The position numbers and the translations under genes are program-made. Under the pieces are notes generated by a model. The model worked only from the letters and a program-made list of their open reading frames with translations, did no database searches and was not told where the DNA came from. From contig WELA01005980.1 of the NCBI GenBank assembly GCA_009602735.1, positions 605,338 to 662,972 of the forward strand: a stretch of 57,635 nt of DNA, in the 5' to 3' direction. This document shows, one piece after another, positions 11,670-21,214 of the stretch. Numbering within the stretch: the first letter of the stretch is position 1; each line of letters opens with the position of its first letter. Origin of the DNA: Mesotaenium endlicherianum. Its lineage: Eukaryota; Streptophyta; Zygnematophyceae; Zygnematales; Mesotaeniaceae.

Positions 11670-12172
11670 TGTAGTGATTTGAGTTATTATACATTAGTTT
11701 GCATATATTTTAATGTTTTCAAATATATTTGAAGTAGTATGGTGTGGAGTCAAGTGTGAATAGGTACTCTAGTAACTTGGTTCATGTCCTTTGAACCTTC
11801 CAAGGCATTTTCGAAGTTAGAGGAAAGACCTAGAAGAACTCCATGTGGCAAAAGTCAGATGTGCCATTTTTAGGTCAAAAGGACATGTGTACATTATTCT
11901 AGAAAGAGGTGGCAAGTTTTGGGATGTGTTGGGTGCCAACACATCAACATACACCTTCCTAGAAATTACTTATGTAGCAAGTATATAAACAAGAGCTAGA
12001 ACATAGAAAGACATTCCAGAATCACTCTTGTACTTGCCAAAATCCAGAAATATATTAACTTTCAAGAAGCCATCTCTCTTTCAAGAAGCTACCACTTGTG
12101 TTCAAAGATCCTTGTCTTGAATAGATAAAGTATTCTGTTTTACTAAGTACTTTATCTATCTGTTTCACTACA
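11670..12172 (+). repeat. 5' LTR of element B
   Basis: 503 bp, TGTAGTGATTTGAG...CTACA. A TATA box (TATATAA, 11982-11988) places the likely transcription start just downstream, with U3 of roughly 340 bp. It differs from the 3' LTR at six sites. Confidence 0.95.
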
Positions 12173-12173
12173 G

Positions 12174-12185
12174 TGGTATCGGAGC
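12174..12185 (+). promoter_or_regulatory. primer-binding site of element B
   Basis: TGGTATCGGAGC starts one base after the LTR and is complementary to a tRNA-iMet 3' end, with G at position 8 where the copia PBS has A. Confidence 0.88.
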
Positions 12186-12209
12186 TAGGCACTTTGGTAG
12201 CACAAGAAG

Positions 12210-13490
12210 ATGGCCGATCCTCAAGACCAACAGCAAGCTTTCGAAGGAAGCCCTTCCTCTCCAAGACACCCTCCTCCAGCGCCGATGGGAGAGCCCACTC
12301 AAGAAAATCTGCAACAACAAGAAGCACCACAAGGAGGAGCACACCCTCCTCCAGCGTCGATGGGAGAGCCTACTCAAGGAAATCTCCAACAACAAGAAGC
12401 ACCACAAGGAGGAGCACCGTCAAATCCCGTGGCAGCCGCTATAGCAAAGTTGACCCCACCACAAGGAGTTCCCGCAAATGAGTGGGCAGCCTTCCTAATG
12501 ACCGTCCACAACCAAGTGGGCTTGGCCACCTATGAAGCAACCGTGCAAGCGTCAAGAGAAGCTATGGCTGCCATGGTTGCCCCTATTGCGAGCAATGCTC
12601 AAAATCCAGCCCCGGCTCAAGCGCCTCCACAAGAGCCAACGAGAGCAAGGAAACTCATCAAGCCCGGCAAACCCGACACTTTCAACCCCGGGAAAGGTGC
12701 CAACCTGAATTTATGGCTCTACCAAGTGGAGACGTACCTCGCATTCCTTGAAGTACCCGAGGAGGACTACGTTCCCTTTGCCGTTACCTTACTTAGAGGA
12801 GCAGCAACATCATGGTGGCGTAACTATCAAGCGGCTATATATCAAGCTATGGCGCACCCCATGCTCGGCCAAGAGCCCCCACCATCATATGCAAGATGGG
12901 CAGATTTTCGTGAGGCCCTCAAGAAGCAATTCATGCCCATCAATGCGGAGAAGATTGCCCGAGGAAAGCTCCACCATCTCAAGCAAACGACGTCCGTTCA
13001 AGAGTATACATCCAGATTTCACGCCCTCACTCTTGAGATCCCCAACATGTCTCTCGAGGAGAAGATTGACCGCTACATCTTTGGCCTCAAACCCAAGGTG
13101 GCAAAGGAAGTGGAGTTACGCGACTTGACGGACTTCTCAAAGATCATTGAAGTGGCCCAAAAGGTGGATACCTTGGATTTCAAGCACTCCGTGCCTTCAT
13201 CTTCACGGGTACCGACGACGCGGGTGTACGCAGCCCCTTCCACATCCGAATCTGGACCCACACCCATGGAAATCGGAGTTATTAAAAGGGACCCCGCGGC
13301 TGCCCGGAAGAGTGGAAGACCCTCCAATGACACTTATGATGCAAGAAACCAGCAAGGAGTGAAAGCAAGACTCTCCCCGGCTGAAAAAGAAGCTCTCATG
13401 ACGGCTGGACTATGCTTCTATTGCAAGGAAAAGGGCCATCGTGCACTTTCATGCCCCAAAAAGTTGTCAAAAAACGGACAGCGCCGGTAG
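12210..13490 (+). CDS. gag: element B Gag polyprotein (426 aa)
   Basis: Gag packages the element RNA and assembles the virus-like particle in the cytoplasm. The ATG at 12210 lies 25 bases after the PBS. The N-terminus has two tandem 25-residue repeats (residues 20-69, HPPPA.MGEPTQ pattern). The central Ty3/gypsy gag domain includes [20 protein letters not shown] and TSWWRNY (about residues 150-215). A CX2CX4HX4C zinc knuckle ([14 protein letters not shown], about 405-418) binds RNA. The frame ends at TAG 13488-13490. A slippery A AAA AAC sits 12 bases before that stop and pol is in the -1 frame, so some ribosomes should make Gag-Pol. Length and layout are normal for chromoviruses, and there is no damage. 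Confidence 0.93.
   Translation: MADPQDQQQAFEGSPSSPRHPPPAPMGEPTQENLQQQEAPQGGAHPPPASMGEPTQGNLQQQEAPQGGAPSNPVAAAIAKLTPPQGVPANEWAAFLMTVHNQVGLATYEATVQASREAMAAMVAPIASNAQNPAPAQAPPQEPTRARKLIKPGKPDTFNPGKGANLNLWLYQVETYLAFLEVPEEDYVPFAVTLLRGAATSWWRNYQAAIYQAMAHPMLGQEPPPSYARWADFREALKKQFMPINAEKIARGKLHHLKQTTSVQEYTSRFHALTLEIPNMSLEEKIDRYIFGLKPKVAKEVELRDLTDFSKIIEVAQKVDTLDFKHSVPSSSRVPTTRVYAAPSTSESGPTPMEIGVIKRDPAAARKSGRPSNDTYDARNQQGVKARLSPAEKEALMTAGLCFYCKEKGHRALSCPKKLSKNGQRR
12267..12416 (+). repeat. tandem 75-bp duplication in gag
   Basis: 12267-12341 and 12342-12416 are near-identical, in-frame 25-codon units (Pro/Gln/Gly rich) differing at a few bases. The length is a multiple of three, so the gag frame is kept. 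Confidence 0.93.
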
Positions 13491-16400
13491 GCCAGGAGCC
13501 TACCACCCCAAGACCCACTTCACGAGAAGGCAACACGCCAAGTGAGGTGGAGACCCCCGTTGAAGACGACGTTCCAGCCCCAATGAGTTTGAGAGGTTAC
13601 CTTGGAGGAGAGAAGGTCCACATCTTGGTGGATAGCGGAGCTCAAGGCAACTTCATTGCTGCAGATTTTGCCACCAAGCACGGTATTACTATGCGAACTC
13701 TTGACCACGACGAGGAGATTATGATGCCCGATGGATTCTCCTATACTACCCCTTCCAAGAAGACGTACCCCTTGGCACTCTCTATCAAGTCCTTCAAGGA
13801 TAGAGTAGTGTTCTCCCCCATGCAATTGGGCAAGTACGACGTCATCCTAGGGACGCCTTGGTTGACCAAGCACAACCCCCAAGTTGATTGGAGGACCGGT
13901 ACTATCAAGATCAAGAATGACATCACTTCAAGAATCTGTATTTTGCGCGCAATCCAGAATATCCAGACCCAAGACATCCAGAAGCCGGCACACGAGATAC
14001 TATTGTCCGCCCTCCAACTCAAGAGACTTGTGAGGAAGGGACACGAGCTTCTTTTGGCCTTGATCACGCCAAAAGACATCAAGAAAGACATCGAGAGTCA
14101 AGAAGGCAGCCCCGTTCCCAAGGAGATACAAGAAGTCTTTGAGGACTACAAAGAAGTGTTCTCCCCGGAATTGCCCAAGGGCCTACCCCCCAAAAGATTC
14201 GTAGACCACAAGATAGAGTTGGAGCCCGGAAGCAAGCCCATCTCTCGGCCTACGTTCAAAATGTCATACACGGAGCTAGACGAAGTCAAGAAGCAAATCA
14301 AGGAGCTACTGGAGCATGGCTTCATTCGACCTAGCAAGTCGCCATTTGGAGCCCCGGTGCTATTTGTCAAGAAGAAAGATGGTACCTTGAGGATGTGTGT
14401 GGACTATCGCGCCCTCAACAAGATCACCATCAAGAATCGATACCCGCTGCCGCGCATGGATGAGCTCATGGACCGGCTGGTTGGAGCCAAGTACTTCACG
14501 AAGATTGACTTACGGAGCGGCTACCACCAGATTCGCATCGCAGAACCGGACATAGAGAAGACGGCATTCAGGACAAGATATGGACATTTTGAGTTCATGG
14601 TCCTGCCATTTGGACTCACCAACGCGCCAGCAACTTTCATGACTATGATGAACACCATATTTCAGCCCATGTTGGACAGATTTGTGGTGGTATTCATCGA
14701 TGACATCCTTATCTACAGCAAGACCCTTGAAGAGCATGCGAGACACTTGAAAGAAGTCCTTGAAGTATTGAAGCAAAACAAGCTGTTTGCGAAGGAGTCA
14801 AAATGCGAGTTTGCCAAACAAGAAGTGGAGTTCCTAGGTCTCCACGTGACTGCTGATGGCATCAAGATAGACCCCAAGAAGACCACGGTGGTGGAGGAAT
14901 GGCCAACCCCCACGACCAAGAAAGAACTCCAGTCATTCTTGGGATTTGCCAATTGGTACAGAAAATTCATCCAAGGCTTCTCGCACATAGCAGCCCCCCT
15001 GACAGATCTACTCAAGAAGGACAGGCTATATACATGGACCGAGAAAGAGGAAGAGGCATTTCAAGAGTTAAAGCGAAGATTGACCACATCCCCGGTGCTC
15101 ACACTCCCAAGTCCAAACCCAGATTGGCCCTTCCACGTCATCACCGATGCATCTTCCTATGCAATAGGAGCAATCCTGCTTCAAGACCAAGGCAAGGGAC
15201 TGCAGCCCATCGCCTACGAGTCAAGGAAGCTAAATCCAGCCGAGCAAAATTATACAACCACGGAGCGAGAGGCATTGGCGATTGTACATGCCTTGAAGGT
15301 TTGGCGCTGCTACGTTGAAGGACGCAAAGTACTGGTCACCACGGACCACGAGGCGTTAAAGCACCTCCAGACGCAGCCGTATCTCTCAAGGAGACAAGCA
15401 AGATGGAGCGGATACTTGCAACAATACAACATCACGATTCAGTACCAGCCCGGCAAGACAAACCCGGCTGACCCCCTCTCAAGACTGCAATTAAATGCAG
15501 TGATGGTATCCCTGAAGACAGATCTGGAAGCTCGATTTTCAGCCGCCTATGAAAGAGACCCTTACTACAAGAACGGAGAAGCAGCCTTGGACCCATGCAA
15601 GAAGCAAGAAGGCAATTATTGGGTGAGGCAAGATACGGGCCAGAGATGTGTTCCTAATGACTTAGACCTCCGGCTCTTGCTTCTACGAGAAGCACACGAC
15701 AACCCTCTTGGAGGACACTTTGGAATCCTAAGGACCACGGGCGTTCTAGCTAGGACTTATTGTTGGCCAGGCATGTCTAAGCAAGTCAAGGAGTACTGCA
15801 GGAGCTGTGACACATGCCAAAGAATCAAGCCATCATCGCAAAAGGCGGGAGGACTCCTCCAACCACTACCAATCCCCGAAAGACAATGGACGGACATCTC
15901 AATGGACCTTATCGTGGACTTGCCCGTGACACCTCGAGGCCATAATGCAATACTCACGGTGGTGGACAGACTTACCAAGATGGCTCATTTTATTCCCACG
16001 ACGACTAAGGCTACAGCACCACAACTTGCAAGACTCATCTTTGACAACATCTTCCGACTCCATGGACTACCATCAAGAATTGTGTCAGATAGAGATCCAA
16101 GATTCACAAGCCATTTCTGGAAAAATCTCTTCAAGAACTTGGGTACATCGCTGGATATGTCTACTGCCTACCACCCACAATCAGATGGGCAAACCGAGCG
16201 TATGAATCGTACCCTAAAGACCTCTCTAAAGGCCTACGTGTCTACCCTCGAGCAAGACTGGGACATGTACTTGACCCCCCTCGAGTTTGCCTACAACAAC
16301 ACTACGCAGGCCTCTACCCAAGAGTCCCCATTCTTCCTCAACTATGGCTTCCATCCGACCACGCCACTGAGCTTCACGGCTGGCCATGATGAAGTACCTG

Positions 16401-17077
16401 CAGCCACAGATTTTATGGAGACATTAGAAGCAGCCCTTACAGCAGCGAAGAAAGCTCTACAACACGCGCAAGATGCTCAAGCAAGAGTGGCGAACAGATC
16501 CAGAAGAGAAATTACGTACAGAGTGGGTGACAACGTGTTACTATCATCCAAGAACATTTCCCTGAACAACAGGCCTGCCGGCAGCAAGTTCTCTCCCAAG
16601 TATTTGGGACCCTTCAAGATTATCCAGCAAGTCAACCCCGTTGCTTTCAAGCTAGAACTTCCCCAGACTATGCACATCGACCCCGTATTCCACGCTTCCC
16701 TCTTCAAGCCATATGTGCAACCCGACAACAAGTTCCCAGGACGTGTGACAACCCCACCAGCCCCAACAATAGTGGATGATCATTTGGAGTACGAAGTGGA
16801 AGACATAGTGGCTATGAGAAATTTCAGGAGACAGCAGCAATACTTGATCAAGTGGAAAGGATATCCAGATTCGGAGAATAGTTGGGTGGCGGCGCACTAC
16901 CTTGACAAAGTTCAGAGAAAGTTGAAGCGCTTCCATGCCGCCAACCCCCATCTTGGACCAGCCCCAAGTCTCTCTACTAGAAGCCCGAAGACTTCAGGGA
17001 GGCAGCCTGCCACCATCAAGAAGCAGCAGAAGACCCCTTGGAGGCAGCCTGCAAGAACAAGAAAGAGGAAAAATTGA
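13412..17077 (+). CDS. pol: element B Pol: protease, RT, RNase H, integrase, chromodomain (1,221 aa frame)
   Basis: The frame is open from ATG 13412, but entry is probably by -1 frameshift at 13475. Counting from 13412, the protease active site is DSGA at about 74. RT has [17 protein letters not shown] near 320 and the catalytic FIDDIL near 427. RNase H starts at [10 protein letters not shown] near 577 with downstream TTERE and TTDHE. Integrase has an H2C2 zinc region ([10 protein letters not shown]...CDTCQR, about 755-805). Its D, D, E triad lies in SMDLIVDLP (about 831), SDRDPRF (about 892) and DGQTERMNR (about 925). A C-terminal chromodomain with [16 protein letters not shown] (about 1148) would direct integration to marked chromatin. 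All catalytic residues are present. The RT-RH-IN order defines Ty3/gypsy. Confidence 0.95.
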   Translation: MLLLQGKGPSCTFMPQKVVKKRTAPVGQEPTTPRPTSREGNTPSEVETPVEDDVPAPMSLRGYLGGEKVHILVDSGAQGNFIAADFATKHGITMRTLDHDEEIMMPDGFSYTTPSKKTYPLALSIKSFKDRVVFSPMQLGKYDVILGTPWLTKHNPQVDWRTGTIKIKNDITSRICILRAIQNIQTQDIQKPAHEILLSALQLKRLVRKGHELLLALITPKDIKKDIESQEGSPVPKEIQEVFEDYKEVFSPELPKGLPPKRFVDHKIELEPGSKPISRPTFKMSYTELDEVKKQIKELLEHGFIRPSKSPFGAPVLFVKKKDGTLRMCVDYRALNKITIKNRYPLPRMDELMDRLVGAKYFTKIDLRSGYHQIRIAEPDIEKTAFRTRYGHFEFMVLPFGLTNAPATFMTMMNTIFQPMLDRFVVVFIDDILIYSKTLEEHARHLKEVLEVLKQNKLFAKESKCEFAKQEVEFLGLHVTADGIKIDPKKTTVVEEWPTPTTKKELQSFLGFANWYRKFIQGFSHIAAPLTDLLKKDRLYTWTEKEEEAFQELKRRLTTSPVLTLPSPNPDWPFHVITDASSYAIGAILLQDQGKGLQPIAYESRKLNPAEQNYTTTEREALAIVHALKVWRCYVEGRKVLVTTDHEALKHLQTQPYLSRRQARWSGYLQQYNITIQYQPGKTNPADPLSRLQLNAVMVSLKTDLEARFSAAYERDPYYKNGEAALDPCKKQEGNYWVRQDTGQRCVPNDLDLRLLLLREAHDNPLGGHFGILRTTGVLARTYCWPGMSKQVKEYCRSCDTCQRIKPSSQKAGGLLQPLPIPERQWTDISMDLIVDLPVTPRGHNAILTVVDRLTKMAHFIPTTTKATAPQLARLIFDNIFRLHGLPSRIVSDRDPRFTSHFWKNLFKNLGTSLDMSTAYHPQSDGQTERMNRTLKTSLKAYVSTLEQDWDMYLTPLEFAYNNTTQASTQESPFFLNYGFHPTTPLSFTAGHDEVPAATDFMETLEAALTAAKKALQHAQDAQARVANRSRREITYRVGDNVLLSSKNISLNNRPAGSKFSPKYLGPFKIIQQVNPVAFKLELPQTMHIDPVFHASLFKPYVQPDNKFPGRVTTPPAPTIVDDHLEYEVEDIVAMRNFRRQQQYLIKWKGYPDSENSWVAAHYLDKVQRKLKRFHAANPHLGPAPSLSTRSPKTSGRQPATIKKQQKTPWRQPARTRKRKN
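13469..13504 (+). promoter_or_regulatory. candidate -1 ribosomal frameshift signal, gag-pol of element B
   Basis: The gag codons TCA AAA AAC contain the heptamer A AAA AAC (13469-13475) in the correct X XXY YYZ register. Ten bases further on, GGTAGGC (13486-13492) and GCCTACC (13498-13504) form a perfect 7-bp stem with a 5-nt loop. The gag stop TAG lies in the 5' arm. A -1 slip continues at CGG 13475 in the pol frame, which is open. A AAA AAC is a proven frameshift heptamer in retroviruses. The 10-nt spacer is slightly long. Confidence 0.8.
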
Positions 17078-17835
17078 CATTAGACACTCTTCTCTTCTCG
17101 CAGTTTCTGGACAGAAAACTAAAACTGCTACTGGTAATAGGTCTCTGCATAATAAATTCTGAAAATTTACCTGGCTGTAGTCCATGAGTAGCCGGTCATT
17201 TAGAGTCCAAGTTTGCTCAATTTGGAGCACTGGTGAGAGAGATATGATGCTCTAAGTAGAAGGGGGTCAGGCTGCTGGCATTGTTAGGACAGAATATGCC
17301 TTCTGACATTGTGCCTTCCCCTGAACTTGGAATGCTCTGAAACTCAAGACTCTGGTAGAACATCTTACAGCGCCCAGTTTGAGACTTAGTTTGCAGAATT
17401 TGGAGAAGTATAGAAGGACTTATGATTTTCAGAAGTTTCTGCACAGATTTGGAGGAGTGCCTACTCTCTCAGCTCTCAACGACACTCCAGAAATGAGAAT
17501 GCTCTCAAATTTGGTGACCCGGTAGAGTTCTCCGACGCGGTCCGTCTGGCACTCGAATTTTCAGATTTGGAGCAGTTCTGTGGCCGCTATGAATTTTTGA
17601 GTTCGTGGCAGATTCTGGGCCAACTTGTACAATTTTCTTTATCATTAAGGAGTAGGCTAGCCAATAAGGTCACACCACCTACGACCTTGCCTAGTCTACC
17701 TTACATGTGTAGCACCTGACTTGGCGCCTTTGACTAGTCCTCTTCACATGTGTGGCATCTGACTTGAAACTGTTGACTAGTTTGCTCCACATGTGTAAGA
17801 CCTGACTTGACGCGCCGAGACGTCGCTTTTTCTAT
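17078..17835 (+). other. element B 3' noncoding region
   Basis: About 760 bp between the pol stop and the polypurine tract has no supported frame. Its last part (about 17693-17815) contains three diverged copies of a unit of roughly 55 bp with CACATGTGT, CTGACTTG and TTGACTAGT cores. Confidence 0.7.
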
Positions 17836-17846
17836 CGGGGGGGTGA
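17836..17846 (+). promoter_or_regulatory. polypurine tract of element B
   Basis: CGGGGGGGTGA directly before the 3' LTR start (TGTAGTG) is the likely plus-strand primer site. The G-run is unusually pure. Confidence 0.75.
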
Positions 17847-18349
17847 TGTAGTGATTTGAGTTATTATATATTAGTTTGCATATATTTTAATGTTTTCAAA
17901 TATATTTGAAATAGTATGGTGTGAAGTCAAGTGCGAATAGGTACTCTAGTAACTTGGTTCATGTCCTTTGAACCTTCCAAGGCATTTTCGAAGTTAGAGG
18001 AAAGACCTAGAAGAACTCCATGTGGCAAAAGTCAGATGTGCCATTTTTAGGTCAAAAGGACATGTGTACATTATTCTAAAAAGAGGTGGCAAGTTTTGGG
18101 ATGTGTTGGGTGCCAACACATCAACATACACCTTCCTAGAAATTACTTATGTAGCAAGTATATAAACAAGAGCTAGAACATAGAAAGACATTCCAGAATC
18201 ACTCTTGTACTTGCCAAAATCCAGAAATATATTAACTTTCAAGAAGCCATCTCTCTTTCAAGAAGCTACCACTTGTGTTCAAAGATCCTTGTCTTGAATA
18301 GATAAACTATTCTGTTTTACTAAGTACTTTATCTATCTGTTTCACTACA
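17847..18349 (+). repeat. 3' LTR of element B
   Basis: 503 bp, six mismatches to 11670-12172 by eye. The TATA box is at about 18159. It is followed by the target duplication CAGGT. Confidence 0.95.
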
Positions 18350-18354
18350 CAGGT

Positions 18355-19511
18355 CGTCTAGAGAGTGCATCAGCAGAATTCAACTTCCCTGGTTTGTAGT
18401 CAATTTGGACTTGGAACTGCTCCAGCATCTGGCTCCAACGGTTCTCCCTCCTTGACAGCTTGGACTTCTTCTGAAAGTGAGTCAGAGCTGGATGATCTCT
18501 AATCACCTTAAAAGCTTAACCATGTAAGTATGCTCTCCACTGTTTGAGCACATGAATGATAGCAAGCAACTTTTTATGATGCACGGGAAAGTTAATTTCA
18601 GCTGGATTGAATTTCATAGACTCATCCAGCATAGGGTGCCATTCCTGCCGTACCTTACCATCCTTTGTGGTTTCGTCAGCATGGTGCAATAAATAGCACC
18701 CATGGCAAAGTCAAAAGCATCAGTAATCACCTGCACAGGTTTGCTGGGGTCATACACGGCTAGCACTGGGGCAGAACAAGGAGCATCTTTAAGGGTCTGG
18801 AAGGCAGCCTGCTGCTCTCCTCCCCACACATACCCTATGTCTTTCTTAGTAAGGTCATTCAGTTACAGGCCTTTGTAGAATAATTCTCAATAAATCTCCT
18901 ATAGTAGTTAGCCAACCCAAGGAAGGATCTAACTTCAAAGACAGATTGTGGTACAGGCCAGTCCCTTATGGTCTGGACTTTCTTAGGACCCACACTGATG
19001 CCTTCTTTACTGACAACGTGGCCTAAGAATTTAGTAGTCTCCTTGAAAAGATCACACTTGCTCATTTTACCATATAATTGATTTCTTAGAGTGTCCATGA
19101 CTGTCTTTAAGTGTTAAACATGCTGAACTTCATCATTAGAGATAATTAAAATATCATCCAGGAAAACTTGCACAGGGTTATCCAGGTAAGGCCTGAAAAT
19201 GTCATTCATAGCACCCATGAAGGTTTTAGGAGCATTAGTCAGTCCAAATGGCATCACGTTAAACTCATAGCGTCCATAACATGTGCGGAAGGCAGTCTTG
19301 TGTTCATCTCCCTCAGCAATTCTGATTTGATGATAATCACTCTTGAGATCTATCTAATTGAATACTTTAGCACCAGACACGGTACCAAGCAAGTCCTCGA
19401 TTTTGGGTAAAGCATACTTGTTCTTTATTGTGATTCTGTTAAGAGCTATGTAATCAACGCACATCCGCATACTTCCAACCTTTTTTTAAACAAATAGGAT
19501 GGGTGCGCCAT
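18355..19511 (-). pseudogene. element A pol: RT and RNase H fragment
   Basis: On the minus strand this matches D2 pol from the start of RT finger sequence (GAPILF-like, next to 19511) to the RNase H end, where element B cut in. The catalytic VFLDD is still visible near 19155-19170, and the RT thumb pattern [16 protein letters not shown] is present near 18880-18930. Several frameshifts and stops break it (for instance near 19120, 18858 and 18700), so no enzyme can be made. The upstream portion (protease and RT N-terminus) is missing at the 19511/40215 boundary rather than simply displaced. Confidence 0.88.
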
Positions 19512-19937
19512 TGTAACGATTTGAGTTTTTTAGGCGTATTTGGGACGTTTTCCCAATTACCTAAAATACGTTATACTATTTATCATAAGTTACTTGAAAA
19601 ATGATTGCATCACATTGAATTATTCGCCACACACGTGTGCCGATTAATTCCCGGTCGATTGGCGAAACGACCGAGATACTATTGCAAAAAGCGTCGTAAC
19701 GAAATTCGACAACTTCACAAAAGTACGACATAATTATTCATAAAGTTACTTTGAATAATTATGAGATGATAATTTAATTAATCATTGTTTGATTAAGTTA
19801 TTTTGATTGTCATTATTACGAATAATGGACAATCACAGATTTCGGATTACGACTAGTCGTAATACGAAGAAGCTGTCGTATCATTAATACGAACAAACAG
19901 TCGTAAAGTCAAACGAAACGAAATATGCAAAGTTGCT

Positions 19938-20009
19938 TTGCATCCAAGCGGATTCGAACCCGCGACTTTCGTTTGAAACGTTCACACCTAACCGATTGGC
20001 CAAAGTAGC
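19938..20009 (-). other. tRNA-like segment with pol III A and B boxes inside the C LTR
   Basis: On the minus strand, TGGCCAATCGG (19992-20002) matches the A box TRGYNNANNNG and GGTTCGAATCC (19950-19960) matches the B box exactly, 31 nt apart as in tRNA genes. A TTTCAAA loop-like heptamer flanked by CG/CG lies between. The acceptor ends pair poorly and the T stem has an extra G, so this is probably a decayed tRNA or tRNA-derived (SINE-like) piece rather than a working tRNA gene. Confidence 0.5.
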
Positions 20010-20266
20010 TTTTCAAACTACCGGTTCATGACGAAAGCATCTGTACGCGACCCCGCGATCAATCGCGACTTTTTCGGAAAGTTGCGAGAACGCGAAAACG
20101 CCCGTTTGGCGCGAAACGGTTTTTCGAAAACCGTCGAAAAGTCTCCAAACGGCTAGCTGCGCGTTTCGAGCATTCGGCCGAATGGGACACGTCCCTTCGA
20201 CCGTTTTCGTTGAACATGAACCAGTGCCCTAGGTGGTGACTTGAAGCACTCCAGTGCCTCATGTTG

Positions 20267-20286
20267 TGCAGGTATAAATACCTGCA
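20267..20286 (+). promoter_or_regulatory. TATA box within a 20-bp palindrome, C LTR promoter
   Basis: TGCAGGTAT and ATACCTGCA flank a central AA, giving perfect 9-bp arms. TATAAATA (20273-20280) occupies the middle. It lies about 170 bp upstream of the LTR end, a normal place for an LTR core promoter. Confidence 0.6.
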
Positions 20287-20454
20287 GAGTCATTGTGAAT
20301 GCAACTCTCACAAGCACACATTCTACGTTAGTTTTCACTTTTGCTCTTTCGAGTATTCGTCAATTTCCACAAGTATACAGATTTTCCTCCCACTTTAATT
20401 AAATATTCCTTGAATGCCGAGGAAAGATCCTCTCGAAAAGCAGAAACGTCACAT

Positions 20455-20467
20455 TGGTATCGGAGCC
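20455..20467 (+). promoter_or_regulatory. primer-binding site of element C
   Basis: TGGTATCGGAGCC, complementary to a tRNA-iMet 3' end, one base after the LTR; same G variant as in A, B and D. Confidence 0.87.
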
Positions 20468-20653
20468 AATCTCGGTTTCTCCAAGGAATTTTATTTTTTT
20501 AGTGGCTGGAATATATTTTTGGGAAAATATATTTGGGGCAATTTTTCGTATTGGGAAGGTCACCCATTACCGTACTGCCCTGACCCCCCGGTCGTTTATC
20601 GTGTTTCGTCGGGAATTTTTTTTTCTCTCTTCCAGCTCTATCTCGGCTTCCAT

Positions 20654-21214
20654 ATGGAGGGCGACAATGGTGCCGCTGCGACTGCTGCCGCTGCTGCCGC
20701 CGCCGCTGTAGCTGCTCTTCCCGCTCTTGTCGTCACCAGTAGCGATGCTGGAGGATTGCCCGCCGAGCCCATCTCGCTGCGCACTTTCCAGCAAACCATT
20801 TTACAACGCTTCACGGCCTTGACAACTGACAGTCAAACCATGACACTGGCACTTAGTACTTTGTCCGACGTCATTGGTCGTACAGAAGACCGTGTTAACC
20901 TCGCTGAAGCCACTCATACTGAGTTGGCCGACCTTGTCACTCGCTTCGTTGCTGCCATGGACACTCACCCTTCGATAGGTCCTTTTTTACAGGCTGCCCA
21001 AGGGATGCCGGGCCCATCAGGGACCGCAGGCGACAACGCCAACACGCCAATCCCGCCCATCATCCTTGGGCAGGCCGCGGCACCAACGCCTTCGTACAAA
21101 CCATCGCCGCCTGAAAAGTTTCAAGGCGGCCCCCATACTGATCAAGGGCATACAATCTCGCAATGTCCTACTAGGAGGGACATCTCGCAATGTCCAACAT
21201 CGTCACGTTTCTAG
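20654..21214 (+). pseudogene. element C gag, internally deleted
   Basis: ATG 20654 opens a frame with a poly-Ala run (residues 8-16), a helical region (about residues 40-110) and the linker PPEKFQGG that normally leads into the main gag domain. The capsid core is absent. The sequence jumps to GHTISQCPT, which looks like the tail of a CCHC zinc knuckle. A 12-base repeat (CTCGCAATGTCC) occurs on either side of about 21175, hinting at a deletion or slippage there. The frame ends at 21214 and pol continues in another frame. Confidence 0.7.

Larger units (their letters stand above)
11670..18349 (+). mobile_element. intact Ty3/gypsy chromovirus, element B, inserted in element A
   Basis: 6,680 bp bounded by 503-bp LTRs (11670-12172 and 17847-18349). 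The 5-bp CAGGT at 11665-11669 recurs exactly at 18350-18354, and element A's RNase H resumes right after it. PBS (12174-12185), gag (12210-13490), pol (to 17077) and polypurine tract (17836-17846) are all present and undamaged. I count only 6 mismatches between the LTRs, so the insertion is recent and is the youngest datable insertion in the nest. It may be, or recently have been, autonomous. Confidence 0.96.
19512..20453 (+). repeat. 5' LTR of element C
   Basis: It starts TGTAACG and ends GTCACA, one base before the PBS. It is longer than the other LTRs here and holds a minus-strand tRNA-like segment and a TATA box inside a palindrome. There is no second copy to confirm the boundaries, which rest on the junction with A, the PBS and TG...CA ends. 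Confidence 0.8.

Noticed and set aside
19938..20009. A functional nuclear tRNA gene
   Set aside because: A and B boxes are good, but acceptor pairing and the T stem are poor, and it lies wholly inside an LTR; kept only as a tRNA-like segment.
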